Part shown: positions 18,352 through 28,287 of the stretch, in pieces
How the letters are laid out: each line of letters starts with the position of its first letter
Numbering within the stretch: the first letter of the stretch is position 1
Assembly (NCBI GenBank): GCA_903893795.1
Contig: CAITNO010000146.1
Coordinates: 1-64,000, forward strand
Source of the DNA: Candidatus Hydrogenedentota bacterium
GTDB lineage: Bacteria; Hydrogenedentota; Hydrogenedentia; Hydrogenedentales; CAITNO01
Direction of reading: 5' to 3'
Length of the DNA: 64,000 nucleotides
Translations under genes and position numbers: made by a program
Notes under the pieces: generated by a model
Databases searched by the model: none
The model's input: only the letters and a program-made list of their open reading frames with translations
What the model was told of the DNA's origin: nothing

Positions 18352-20247
18352 CTACGCGTAGCAGCGCAGTTCAAAGACCCGCGCGAGGGGATCCCCCTGG
18401 GTCTTGAGGACGCGCAGGCGCAGCGCTGAAACGGGAGCAGGCTCAAACGCGTGGACAACGCGCCGCAGGCAGTTGTCCGCGTTGCGCGCCACTTCTCGCC
18501 ATGCCCCGTTCACGAGGATTTCCACAACATATTCGGCGACGATTTCAGGCTGGGGGCCGCGGGTCTGGGCGTTGTAGGCGCCGTCTTCGCCGCTCAGAAA
18601 AAGTCTTCGGTGGAGGGCTGAGTCAAAGGTGAGTTGCACTTGGCGCAGTGTTTGGGGTTGGTCCCAGTCGAGACGCAGCCAGGGCTCGCCGTTGGTCATG
18701 GCCGCCTGCCACTGGTGCGAATGACCGTCGCCGATGTCGCGGTTCCAGCCGTCGATTACCTGGGCTGCCGTGCCGCTTTCGGTTTGGTGGGAACAGCTCA
18801 CGCGGGCCTTGCGCGCCAGGTCGTCCGGATCTTCATTGGCAATGCCCAGCAGGGACTGGTCGTTACGCAGCAGCAATTGTTGCAGTTGGATCATAAGCTC
18901 CGGGGTGACGGTCACTGCTTTTGGCAGTACCCCCTGCTTGGCGCAGAAAGCCGCGGCCGTGCCTGCGGCCTGGCCCAAGGTGGAGCAACTGGCCATGACG
19001 CGGGTGGAGGTCAGCGCCACATGGGAGGCGCTCAGGTTTCGTCCGGCCATGAACAGGTTGGCGCGGTCCGCACTGTACAGGGAGCGCAGGGGAACGGAGT
19101 AGGGCTGTTTGAAGTGAATCTGCTGGCAGGGCGGCAGGTCGCGGCAGTCCATGCCGCCCGGCGGATGGTCGTCCATGGGCCAGCCGCCATAGGCGACGCG
19201 GTCGGGGAACAATTCGGCCCGCTCCAATTCCTGCTGGATGAGGATATGCTCGCCGACGATGCGGCGGCTTTCCCGCTTGCCGGGCAGCATACCCACCCAT
19301 TCCAGTGCCCAGTTTTCCGATTCGGGATATTTGCCGCCGTTCTTGATGAAATCCCACACGCCCATGAGGATGCGCAACAATTCATGGCGAATGCGGCGGT
19401 TGTCCTTGATCGTGTCGAGTTCACCGCCCCATTCGATCCACCAGTAGCCGTATTCCCAAGAGTGGATGGAGCGGTGCTTGAAATCCTCCTCGGTGAACTT
19501 GCGCGCCCATGCGGGCGGATGAAAGGGCATGGGCTTGTCATGTTTGCGTGCCTGGAAGAGCAGGCTGTTGCCCATGGTCTTCAGGTCCGCCGTTTCCGGG
19601 GCGAGCGATTCACCGTACTGCTCGCGGGCCTCGCGGCCGCGCATGCAGTGCGCCCCGGCCACCGCGGCCAGCGCCGCATCACCGGTGCAGTCGATGAAGC
19701 ACAGCGCCTCGATGGTGTAGTGTTCGGCCAGCAGGAAACTGGACGCAGCGACCTGTGTGAGCTTCCCGTTTGCCACCTCGGCACCTACCACGGCGGTGTC
19801 GAGCAGCAGGGTGATATTGGGCTCGCTGACAATCTTGTCGTAGAGGATGAAATCCCAAATCTCGAACGAGCGTTGCCGGTTCACCGCCGATTCGGTGAGT
19901 TTCAGTTCCTCAATGATGCCCGTCTCGCGCCAGAGGGTGAGTTCCTTCGTTTGGTTCGCGCCACAGACGTGCATGCGGATCTCGCCGCTCGAATTGCCGC
20001 CCAACCGGGACCGGTCCTGCACCAGAATGACCGACGCCCCATTGCGCGCCACCGCCAGTGCCGCGCACACCCCCGCCAGTCCGCCGCCCGCCACCAGCAC
20101 TTCCGCTTTCAGTTCCCGCGTGGTCCACGAATCCGGCGGGGGAGGGGGGCCCGATTCGGGTGGGATGCAGGCACCGTCGGCGCTCCACAGACCGGCGGCC
20201 ATCAGGCCGCCGGAAGCGGCAAAGAATTCTCTGCGTGAATGGGTCAT
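18352..20247 (-). CDS. Tat-exported FAD-dependent oxidoreductase with C-terminal beta domain
   Basis: This is a 631-residue protein. The N-terminus has a twin-arginine signal (SRREFF at 4-9, hydrophobic to about 21). The FAD-binding Rossmann motif VLVAGGGLAGVCAA lies at about 50-63. The domain resembles the FAD_oxidored family (PF12831), found in many glycan-degrading bacteria. The last 150 residues look like an F5/8-type (discoidin) beta domain (LRLDWDQPQTLRQVQLTF). The start is ATG 20247 with GGAG 8 bases upstream; GTG 20256 lies inside that ribosome region. The substrate is unknown, probably a sugar derivative. Confidence 0.82.
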   Translation of the reverse strand: MTHSRREFFAASGGLMAAGLWSADGACIPPESGPPPPPDSWTTRELKAEVLVAGGGLAGVCAALAVARNGASVILVQDRSRLGGNSSGEIRMHVCGANQTKELTLWRETGIIEELKLTESAVNRQRSFEIWDFILYDKIVSEPNITLLLDTAVVGAEVANGKLTQVAASSFLLAEHYTIEALCFIDCTGDAALAAVAGAHCMRGREAREQYGESLAPETADLKTMGNSLLFQARKHDKPMPFHPPAWARKFTEEDFKHRSIHSWEYGYWWIEWGGELDTIKDNRRIRHELLRILMGVWDFIKNGGKYPESENWALEWVGMLPGKRESRRIVGEHILIQQELERAELFPDRVAYGGWPMDDHPPGGMDCRDLPPCQQIHFKQPYSVPLRSLYSADRANLFMAGRNLSASHVALTSTRVMASCSTLGQAAGTAAAFCAKQGVLPKAVTVTPELMIQLQQLLLRNDQSLLGIANEDPDDLARKARVSCSHQTESGTAAQVIDGWNRDIGDGHSHQWQAAMTNGEPWLRLDWDQPQTLRQVQLTFDSALHRRLFLSGEDGAYNAQTRGPQPEIVAEYVVEILVNGAWREVARNADNCLRRVVHAFEPAPVSALRLRVLKTQGDPLARVFELRCYA

Positions 20248-20313
20248 GGCAAACACTCCATGGGAACTATGGGAAGCATGGGAGTGATGGGAGTCTCAAG
20301 AGACGGCGTCCTG

Positions 20314-21366
20314 TCACACGCCTTCCCACTGCCGAAGGCCGAAGCGGGACAGGTAGATCGGGATGGACTGAAAGGCGGGATTGAGGGGAGCCAACCCCGC
20401 AATGAACGCGCGCTTGCGCTCGCTTTCGGGACCGAAAAGGAGCGTGACCGAACCGCCCTCGCCGCCGGCGCCGTTGACTTTCCAGCCCACGGCCCCGTGC
20501 TCTTTGGCCAGCGCGATGATGCTGTCCGCCTCGGCGGAGACCAGGGCGGGGTGCAAGGCCCGCTGGGCGTCGGTGTTTGCGGCCATGGCCCGGCCGAGCC
20601 CGTCGAAATCGCCGCTGTAGAGCGCGTTCTTTCCGTCGCGGGCGGCGCTGCGCAGGGGGGCCAGCGCGGATTTATCCGCACCCTGCCGCTCGAAATTCGC
20701 AATCACCTTGCCATGCACCTCACTGGACGAGTGCGACTTGCCCACAAAGACCAGCGCCAGGCGGCGCTCCAGTTCCCACCAGACACTGTTGGGAACCTGC
20801 ACCTGCGACACGGAGGCATGGGGGTACTGGTGCATTTCGATGAAGCAGATGCCGCCGTAGGCCGAGCACAACTGGTCCTGAATGCCGCATTGCAGGCCCA
20901 GTTTCTCCGTTTCCACACGGTGTGCCATCGAGGCAACCTCGTGCGGGGTCATGCGCCGCCCCGGCGTGAGCAGGTCGAGCGCGCCCAGCAGCGCCACACT
21001 CACGGCCGCCGAGGTGCCGGTGGAACAGCCGGCCGGTGCGTTTGAGTAGAGGTTGACCTCGAAGGAAAGGTCGGTCGGCAGTTCCATGATGTCGACACAG
21101 GCCTCGATCAGCGGATGCTTGTCGTACTCTATGGGAAGCCGGTGAATGACATAGCGGTCACCGAAATTCTCCGCGTTGATCGTGATGCGGCCCCCGTCTT
21201 CGCCCCGTCCGTGAGAAACACGAATCTGCACCTCCGCATAGGGGTACACGCCGATGTTGAAAACCAGCCCCTGTTCGGCGAACCAAGTGTCGGTCCATCC
21301 GCCCAGATCGCAGATGCGAATGGGCGCTGTCGCGTTGATAACCCGCGTTGTTCCTCTGGCAATCAT
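20314..21366 (-). CDS. GHMP-family sugar kinase, heptose/fucose kinase-like
   Basis: This is a 350-residue cytosolic kinase. The N-terminal motif APIRICDLGGWTDT and ATP loop NAPAGCSTGTSAAVS (residues 109-123) are those of the GHMP superfamily, closest in form to D-glycero-D-manno-heptose 7-phosphate kinases (HddA type). The C-terminal GHMP motif GAVGWKVNGAGGEGGSV is intact. It follows the flippase by 12 bases, so they are one operon. That supports a role in making activated heptose or a related sugar for a surface polysaccharide. Confidence 0.85.
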   Translation of the reverse strand: MIARGTTRVINATAPIRICDLGGWTDTWFAEQGLVFNIGVYPYAEVQIRVSHGRGEDGGRITINAENFGDRYVIHRLPIEYDKHPLIEACVDIMELPTDLSFEVNLYSNAPAGCSTGTSAAVSVALLGALDLLTPGRRMTPHEVASMAHRVETEKLGLQCGIQDQLCSAYGGICFIEMHQYPHASVSQVQVPNSVWWELERRLALVFVGKSHSSSEVHGKVIANFERQGADKSALAPLRSAARDGKNALYSGDFDGLGRAMAANTDAQRALHPALVSAEADSIIALAKEHGAVGWKVNGAGGEGGSVTLLFGPESERKRAFIAGLAPLNPAFQSIPIYLSRFGLRQWEGV

Positions 21367-21378
21367 CGCAGCCTCTCC

Positions 21379-22845
21379 TTACCGGGCATCGGCCTCCGGG
21401 CTGGCCGCCCTCCAAACAGTCACCAAGTCGTCCATTCGGATTACGCGCAACACGGCGCAACCCGCCACAAACAGTAGCACTGAAAGCACCCTGATTTCCC
21501 ATCCATCCCCGAAACATGACAACGCCGCGAAAGGCGCCGCGGCGAGATGGGGGAAAAAGGCGCTGCCCCGGGGCACGGGCAGGCCGCATCGCCGGGCCCA
21601 GAAGGTTTGCGCCGCAAGGCTGCACAGATTTCCCGTCAGGGCAGCGGCGCCTGTGCCGGCCAGGCCCCAGCGGGGCGCCAGAATGACAGTGCCGAGCACG
21701 GTGACAGCGATGACGCCGATGTTCACGACCAGGATCATGCGGTTCCGGCCCAGCGCAATCAGCGCCTGGGTCATGATTCCCGCCTGCAGCGCCGGCACGG
21801 CGGTGATGAGCATCAGGCACAGCACGGTGGCACCGCTCACATAGGATTCAGCAAACAGCAGCCGGATAAGCGGTTCCCGCACCACCATGGCGGAGAGCGC
21901 AATGCAATAGCCGAGAAAGCCCACTGTCCGGGCCGCCTTGCCCGCGAGAGCTCCGGCGGTTGCCAGATCCGGCACGGCGAGGCACCGGGACATGCTCGGG
22001 AGATAGGGGGTTAGTGCCGCGCCCATCACGCGGGTTAGCACCATCGGCAACCGTTTCACCATTTCCAGGACGGCGGCCGCCTCGAGACCGATCAGGCCGC
22101 TGATGAGCAGCGTGTCGGTCCGCTGGTACAGAAAAACGAGCAGACTGTTTAAATAGAGGGGACTGCTGAATCGGACGGCCTCCCAGGCGCGGCCCATATC
22201 CGCCTTGAGATTGGCACCGCGCAGCACAATTCGCGCGCAGAGGGCCACGCCCGCCCCGTATCCCAGCGCCAGGCAGAGGAGCATCGCGGGAACCCCACCG
22301 CCAAAGGACCAGACCGCCAGATAGACCGCCGCCACCTGCACCAGCGAGGCCACAGCCATCGCCGTGGCGCGCGAGGCGTAGCGGTCCATGCCGGCCAGGA
22401 TGGCCAGCAGCAGGTCCCGAAATATGCCCACCCCCGACAGGAGCACGACCGCCCAAAGCAGTTGTGCCACACTCTGACTGGTTGCGGGAAGCCCGTCGAG
22501 CAGGCCCAGCCGCGCAAGGAGCCATCCGCCCAGGCCCAGTGCGCTGCCCGCCGCCACCACCCTGAACTGCCAGCGTAGCACGGAACCGATCAGGGCCGGG
22601 CGTTCCCCCGCGGAGGCGGCCGCCGCCAGTTTGGGCATGGTAATCCACAGTCCGCCGCTGAAAAGCATATTGAGAAAGTCGGCGCAGATAAGAATAAGTG
22701 AAAAAAGGCCCACCGCCTGCGAGGGGAGGGCATTGGTCGCCATTTTGCCCACCACCAGCAGGGCCAGCGTGGTCCACAGCACACTGGCGGCGGACCAGAG
22801 AGATCCCCGAAGGAATTGTCGTGTCCGAGCAAGGTCTGCGGTCAT
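21379..22845 (-). CDS. Polysaccharide flippase (Wzx/MATE-like)
   Basis: This is a 488-residue integral membrane protein with 12-14 predicted helices and small loops, typical of the MOP/Wzx superfamily that moves lipid-linked oligosaccharides across the inner membrane. The N-terminus ARTRQFLRGSLWSAASVLWT and the Gly-rich periodic helices fit the polysaccharide-biosynthesis-protein family. It is the first gene of the minus-strand flippase-kinase-oxidoreductase run. The gap to groEL on the other strand holds the divergent promoters. Confidence 0.82.
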   Translation of the reverse strand: MTADLARTRQFLRGSLWSAASVLWTTLALLVVGKMATNALPSQAVGLFSLILICADFLNMLFSGGLWITMPKLAAAASAGERPALIGSVLRWQFRVVAAGSALGLGGWLLARLGLLDGLPATSQSVAQLLWAVVLLSGVGIFRDLLLAILAGMDRYASRATAMAVASLVQVAAVYLAVWSFGGGVPAMLLCLALGYGAGVALCARIVLRGANLKADMGRAWEAVRFSSPLYLNSLLVFLYQRTDTLLISGLIGLEAAAVLEMVKRLPMVLTRVMGAALTPYLPSMSRCLAVPDLATAGALAGKAARTVGFLGYCIALSAMVVREPLIRLLFAESYVSGATVLCLMLITAVPALQAGIMTQALIALGRNRMILVVNIGVIAVTVLGTVILAPRWGLAGTGAAALTGNLCSLAAQTFWARRCGLPVPRGSAFFPHLAAAPFAALSCFGDGWEIRVLSVLLFVAGCAVLRVIRMDDLVTVWRAASPEADAR

Positions 22846-22996
22846 AGGGAATTCCAGGTTGTGCCATGCCTGTCAATAGAGATTACAGGGATTCTACCGG
22901 CACAGACCCTGCGAGGCAAGAAACCGAGTCTTCATCGGGCCGGTCTGTGTATACCCCATGGGTCGAAACAAGCGCTTATCTGTCACGCCACATGAC

Positions 22997-23025
22997 TTGA
23001 CACGCACCGTCTTGTATGCTACTCT
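22997..23025 (+). promoter_or_regulatory. Sigma-70-type promoter of groEL
   Basis: The -35 box TTGACA (22997-23002) and the -10 box TACTCT (23020-23025) are separated by exactly 17 bases. The predicted start falls inside the CIRCE element just downstream, which is the usual arrangement for HrcA repression. Confidence 0.85.
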
Positions 23026-23029
23026 ACTG

Positions 23030-23056
23030 TTAGCACTCAACCGCAATGAGTGCTAA
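23030..23056. promoter_or_regulatory. CIRCE operator (HrcA binding site)
   Basis: A perfect TTAGCACTC-N9-GAGTGCTAA inverted repeat matches the CIRCE consensus exactly. It is placed 4 bases after the -10 box and 63 bases before groEL, so HrcA is predicted to repress transcription until heat or protein stress. hrcA is not in this window. Confidence 0.97.
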
Positions 23057-23068
23057 CATCCCAAATAA

Positions 23069-24727
<1,659 letters not shown>

Positions 24728-24763
24728 TCACAGACGCACGCTGACAGCACAGTCAAACTTACG

Positions 24764-24795
24764 CGCCGGCCGGTTCCGCAGGGGACCGGTCGGCG
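24764..24795 (+). terminator. Hairpin after groEL
   Basis: CGCCGGCCGGTTCC and its mirrored partner form a 14-bp GC-rich stem with one mismatch and one wobble pair and a very short loop, 36 bases after the groEL stop. The following T-run is weak, so termination is likely but not certain. Confidence 0.65.
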
Positions 24796-24893
24796 TTGCT
24801 GTTGAGGCCAATCTTCCGGGAAACTACCAGCCATCCTGCGGGGCCATATTCTGAATCACCCGGCAAAAGAGAAACGGCACTGAAGAAAAGAAA

Positions 24894-24930
24894 ATCCGCC
24901 CCGGAGTGTCGCAGTTTCTCCGGGGCGGAT
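24894..24930 (-). terminator. Rho-independent terminator of aceBA
   Basis: A perfect 13-bp stem (ATCCGCCCCGGAG with CTCCGGGGCGGAT, 11-base loop) is followed on the minus strand by the T-rich stretch TTTTCTTTTCTT. It starts 30 bases after the aceA stop. Confidence 0.92.
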
Positions 24931-24960
24931 GATACTTGATTGTTCAGCACGCAACCGGTA

Positions 24961-26337
24961 TCAGTGCTTAAACTGGGCCTCCTCGGTGGAGCCGGAGAGG
25001 GCCGCCAGCGCGGAGGTTCCCTGCGAGGTAATGTTGTTGACCTCGTCGAAGAAGCCGGTTCCGACAAAACGCTGGTGCTTCGTTGCCATGTAGCCCAGTT
25101 TCTCCTCGGCAAACTCATCTTCCTGCAGTTCGCTGTAGGCCGCCATTTGGCGGTCTTTGTAGCCCCGCGCGAGTTTCCACATGGAGAGGTTCAGCGCATG
25201 GAAGCCCGCCAGCGTGACGAACTGGAATTTGTACCCCATGGCCCCCAGCTCGTTCTGGAACTTGGCGATGGTGTCGAGGTCCAGTTTGGCGCGCCAGTTG
25301 AAGGAGGGCGAGCAGTTGTAGGCCAGCAGCACATCGGGGTGCTCCGAGAGCACACCCTCTGCAAACTGGCGGGCCTGCTTCAGGTCGGGGGTGCTGGTTT
25401 CGCACCACACCACGTCGGCGTGGGGGGCGTAGGCGCGGCCCCGTGCGATGGCGGTCTCCACGCCGGGACGCATTTCGAAGAAGCCCTCTTCGGTTCGCTC
25501 GCCAGTGCAGAAGGGCTTGTCGCGGTCGTCAATGTCGCTGGTGAGCAGCCCGGCGGCGTCCGCATCGGTGCGCGCCACGATGACGGTGGGGGCGCCGGCC
25601 ACGTCGGATGCGAGCCGCGCGGCGATAAGCTTTTGCACAAACTCCCGGGTGGGCACCAGCACCTTGCCGCCCAGATGGCCGCACTTCTTGGCCGAGGCGA
25701 GCTGGTCCTCAAAATGGACCCCCGCCGCGCCCGCATCAATCATGGCGAGCATGAGCTCATAGGCGTTAAGCGCGCCGCCGAAGCCGGCCTCGGCATCGGC
25801 CACAATGGGCGTCCAGGGGTCAAAGTCTTTCTTTCCTCCGAGCGTCTGAATCTGGTCGGCGCGCATGAGCGCATTGTTTATGCGGCGCACCACCGTGGGC
25901 ACGCTGTTCGCCGGATACAGGCTCTGGTCGGGGTACATCGATTCCCCAAGATTGGCGTCGGCCGCCACCTGCCACCCGCTCAGGTAAATGGCCTTGAGTC
26001 CGGCCATGGCCATTTGCACGGCCTGGTTGCCGGTGAGGGCGCCCAGGGCATTTACATAAGCCTCCGTATGCAGCAGGCCCCACAGCTTCTTTGCCATTTC
26101 CGTGGCGATGGTGTGCTGCACGCGCATCGAGCCCCGAAGGGTGATAACCTTTTCCGCGGAATAGGTTCGGTCGATGCGCGCCCAGCGCGGGTCATTTTTC
26201 CAGTGCTCCTTCAGGGCGGCCACCTCGTTGGGGCAGACCAGCACCTGAGGGTCGCACTGGTCTTCCCAGCCGCAGAGACCGCAGTGTTTTCCACGCGTTT
26301 GCGCCGGTTTGTTGGCGTCTTTTCCGTTGGTGTTCAC
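24961..26337 (-). CDS. aceA: Isocitrate lyase with cysteine-rich N-terminal extension
   Basis: This 458-residue enzyme cleaves isocitrate to succinate and glyoxylate, the first step of the glyoxylate shunt. The catalytic signature KKCGH is at 217-221, and [10 protein letters not shown] and the WCETSTPD loop are conserved. The first 35 residues precede the normal family start and contain C19, C22, C28 and C35 ([12 protein letters not shown]), a possible metal-binding extension. The gene follows aceB by 21 bases and ends before a strong terminator, so aceBA form one operon. Confidence 0.96.
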   Translation of the reverse strand: MNTNGKDANKPAQTRGKHCGLCGWEDQCDPQVLVCPNEVAALKEHWKNDPRWARIDRTYSAEKVITLRGSMRVQHTIATEMAKKLWGLLHTEAYVNALGALTGNQAVQMAMAGLKAIYLSGWQVAADANLGESMYPDQSLYPANSVPTVVRRINNALMRADQIQTLGGKKDFDPWTPIVADAEAGFGGALNAYELMLAMIDAGAAGVHFEDQLASAKKCGHLGGKVLVPTREFVQKLIAARLASDVAGAPTVIVARTDADAAGLLTSDIDDRDKPFCTGERTEEGFFEMRPGVETAIARGRAYAPHADVVWCETSTPDLKQARQFAEGVLSEHPDVLLAYNCSPSFNWRAKLDLDTIAKFQNELGAMGYKFQFVTLAGFHALNLSMWKLARGYKDRQMAAYSELQEDEFAEEKLGYMATKHQRFVGTGFFDEVNNITSQGTSALAALSGSTEEAQFKH

Positions 26338-26358
26338 CTCATGCTCCTTTCGCTGTTC

Positions 26359-27960
26359 CTAGTCCAGCATTCCGTAGGCTTCAAGGGTCAAGAATTCAGC
26401 CGGTTTGTCCGCCGCGACCAAGCTGTCGAAAAGATCGCGCGCCTCGGCGAAACGTCCATTTTTTAAGCGCTCCGGGCCCAAATCCCGCGCCAGTTTTTCC
26501 ATCTCCTCATCGGTGACAGCCCGCGCCAGTTCCAGTGTGACTTTGCGCCCGTCGGCCAGAGAGGCCTCCGGGTGATGTGTCCACTGCCACACCTGTGTCC
26601 GGGAAATCTCCGCCGTGGCCGCGTCCTCCATCAGGTTGTACAGCGGCACGCAGCCGTTTCCGCAAAGCCACGAGGCAATGTACTGGATGCCCACACTGAT
26701 GTTCTGGCGCAGTCCCGCCTCGGTGATGGTGCCCTGTGGCGCTTCGATAAAGTCCGCCGCGCCAAAGGGCGCCTCGGGCATTTTCTCCCGTTGGTTGGGG
26801 CGGTCGCCCAAAACCTTGTCAAACTCGGCCAGGGCGATGGGAACCAGTCCGGGATGGGCCACCCAGGTGCCGTCGTGTCCGTCGTTTGCCTCGCGCTCCT
26901 TGTCGCAGCGCACCTTTTCGAGCGCCGCCGCGTTGGCCGTCTCATCGCCCTTGATGGGTATCTGCGCGGCCATGCCGCCCATGGCGTGGGCGCCGCGCTT
27001 GTGGCAGGCCCGGATGCAGGAGAGGGTGTAGGCGCGCATGAACGGCACGGTCATGGTGACCTGGCCCCGGTCCGGCAGCAGAAAGCGCGGGTTTGAGTGC
27101 AGTTTCTTGATGTAGCTGAAGATATAGTCCCACCGTCCGCAGTTCAGCCCCGCGCTGTGGTGGCGCAGTTCATAGAGAATCTCCTCCATCTGGAAGGACG
27201 CCAGGATCGTCTCAATGAGCACGGTTGCCTTGATGGTGCCTTCAGGCACGCCCAGCAGTGTCTCGGCGCGGGTGAACACGTCATTCCACAGGCGCGCCTC
27301 CAGGTGGTGCTCCATCTTGGGCAGGTAGAAGTAGGTGCCCGAGCCCCTTTCCAGCCGCAACCGCGCGTTATGGAAGAAATAGAGCGCGAAATCAAAGAGG
27401 GAGCCTGAAACCGGCTCTCCATCGACCGTGACATGCCTCTCGTTCAGGTGCCATCCCCTGGGACGCACCATCAGAGTGGCGGTCTTTTCTTTGAGGGCGT
27501 AACTCTTGCCTCCGGGAACGGTGAAATCAATCTGCCCGCGCTCCGCGTCAAAGAGGTTCACCTGACCGTCCAAAGTTCCCTGCCAGGTGGGCGCGTGGGA
27601 GTCCTCGAAATCGGCCATGAAAGTGCGGGCACCGGAATTGAGCGCGTTCACGACCATTTTTCGGTCCGTCGGTCCGGTAATTTCCACCCGCCGGTCCTGC
27701 ATGTCCTGCGGAACCGGGTCCACCCGCCAGTCACCCTCGCGGATACTCTTGGTTTCTGGAAGAAAATCTGGAAGCGCCCCCGCGTCGAGCGTCCTTTGGC
27801 GCTCCACCCGCGCCTTCAGCAGTTCCAAGCGCCGTGGATTGAATTCCCTGTGAAGCACCTTCAAGAATTCAAGCGTCTCGGGCGTCAGAATATGCTCATG
27901 CTCGCTTGCAATGGGCCGCAGGATTTCAACTTCTTTCCCGGCCTTAAGGCTGGTTGTCAT
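26359..27960 (-). CDS. aceB: Malate synthase A
   Basis: This 533-residue enzyme condenses glyoxylate with acetyl-CoA to malate, the second step of the glyoxylate shunt. Form-A signature regions include FMADFEDSHAPTW, VMVRPRGWH-type TLMVRPRGWHLNE, and GRWDYIFSYIKK, with the catalytic Arg and acidic residues in place. The length is typical of the A isoform. It is the first gene of aceBA and is divergent from pckG, so carbon from acetate or fatty acids would be shared with gluconeogenesis. Confidence 0.97.
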   Translation of the reverse strand: MTTSLKAGKEVEILRPIASEHEHILTPETLEFLKVLHREFNPRRLELLKARVERQRTLDAGALPDFLPETKSIREGDWRVDPVPQDMQDRRVEITGPTDRKMVVNALNSGARTFMADFEDSHAPTWQGTLDGQVNLFDAERGQIDFTVPGGKSYALKEKTATLMVRPRGWHLNERHVTVDGEPVSGSLFDFALYFFHNARLRLERGSGTYFYLPKMEHHLEARLWNDVFTRAETLLGVPEGTIKATVLIETILASFQMEEILYELRHHSAGLNCGRWDYIFSYIKKLHSNPRFLLPDRGQVTMTVPFMRAYTLSCIRACHKRGAHAMGGMAAQIPIKGDETANAAALEKVRCDKEREANDGHDGTWVAHPGLVPIALAEFDKVLGDRPNQREKMPEAPFGAADFIEAPQGTITEAGLRQNISVGIQYIASWLCGNGCVPLYNLMEDAATAEISRTQVWQWTHHPEASLADGRKVTLELARAVTDEEMEKLARDLGPERLKNGRFAEARDLFDSLVAADKPAEFLTLEAYGMLD

Positions 27961-28281
27961 ATGCTGTATTCCTTATGCAGTTTATTGCCCCTGCCCCCGT
28001 ATGATTCGGCGCAGGAGGCGTTCCTTTGTCACTATGCGCATTTGCCCGCCACGTGCTGAAACATTGCCTCCGGCAAGCCCTATTCCCCCCATCCTTGGAA
28101 AATTCCAAGTGGTCGCTGTTTCGCTAAAGAATGGGCTGAACGCGGCCCAGACTTGGCTTCAGCACCCGGAAAGGGGACGATTAAGGGATTTTCTCATGTG
28201 CAGGTCTGTCACGGGTGCCCGCCGGAAAATGGCGGGACTAATGACGGGCAGCCGGATGTTTCCAAGACCAACAAGGAGAAC
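27961..28281. other. Divergent intergenic region between aceB and pckG
   Basis: About 320 bases without a gene. It contains the near-perfect operator-like palindrome at 28094-28109 and a CCCGCC/GGCGGG hairpin at 28218-28236 in the pckG leader. Promoter boxes are not clear. Confidence 0.6.
28094..28109. promoter_or_regulatory. Operator-like palindrome between aceBA and pckG
   Basis: CTTGGAA-AA-TTCCAAG is a perfect 7-bp inverted repeat with a 2-base spacer, lying between two divergent operons of acetate and gluconeogenic metabolism. It has the size and symmetry of a dimeric-repressor site. The binding protein is unknown. Confidence 0.5.
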
Positions 28282-28287
28282 ATGAGC

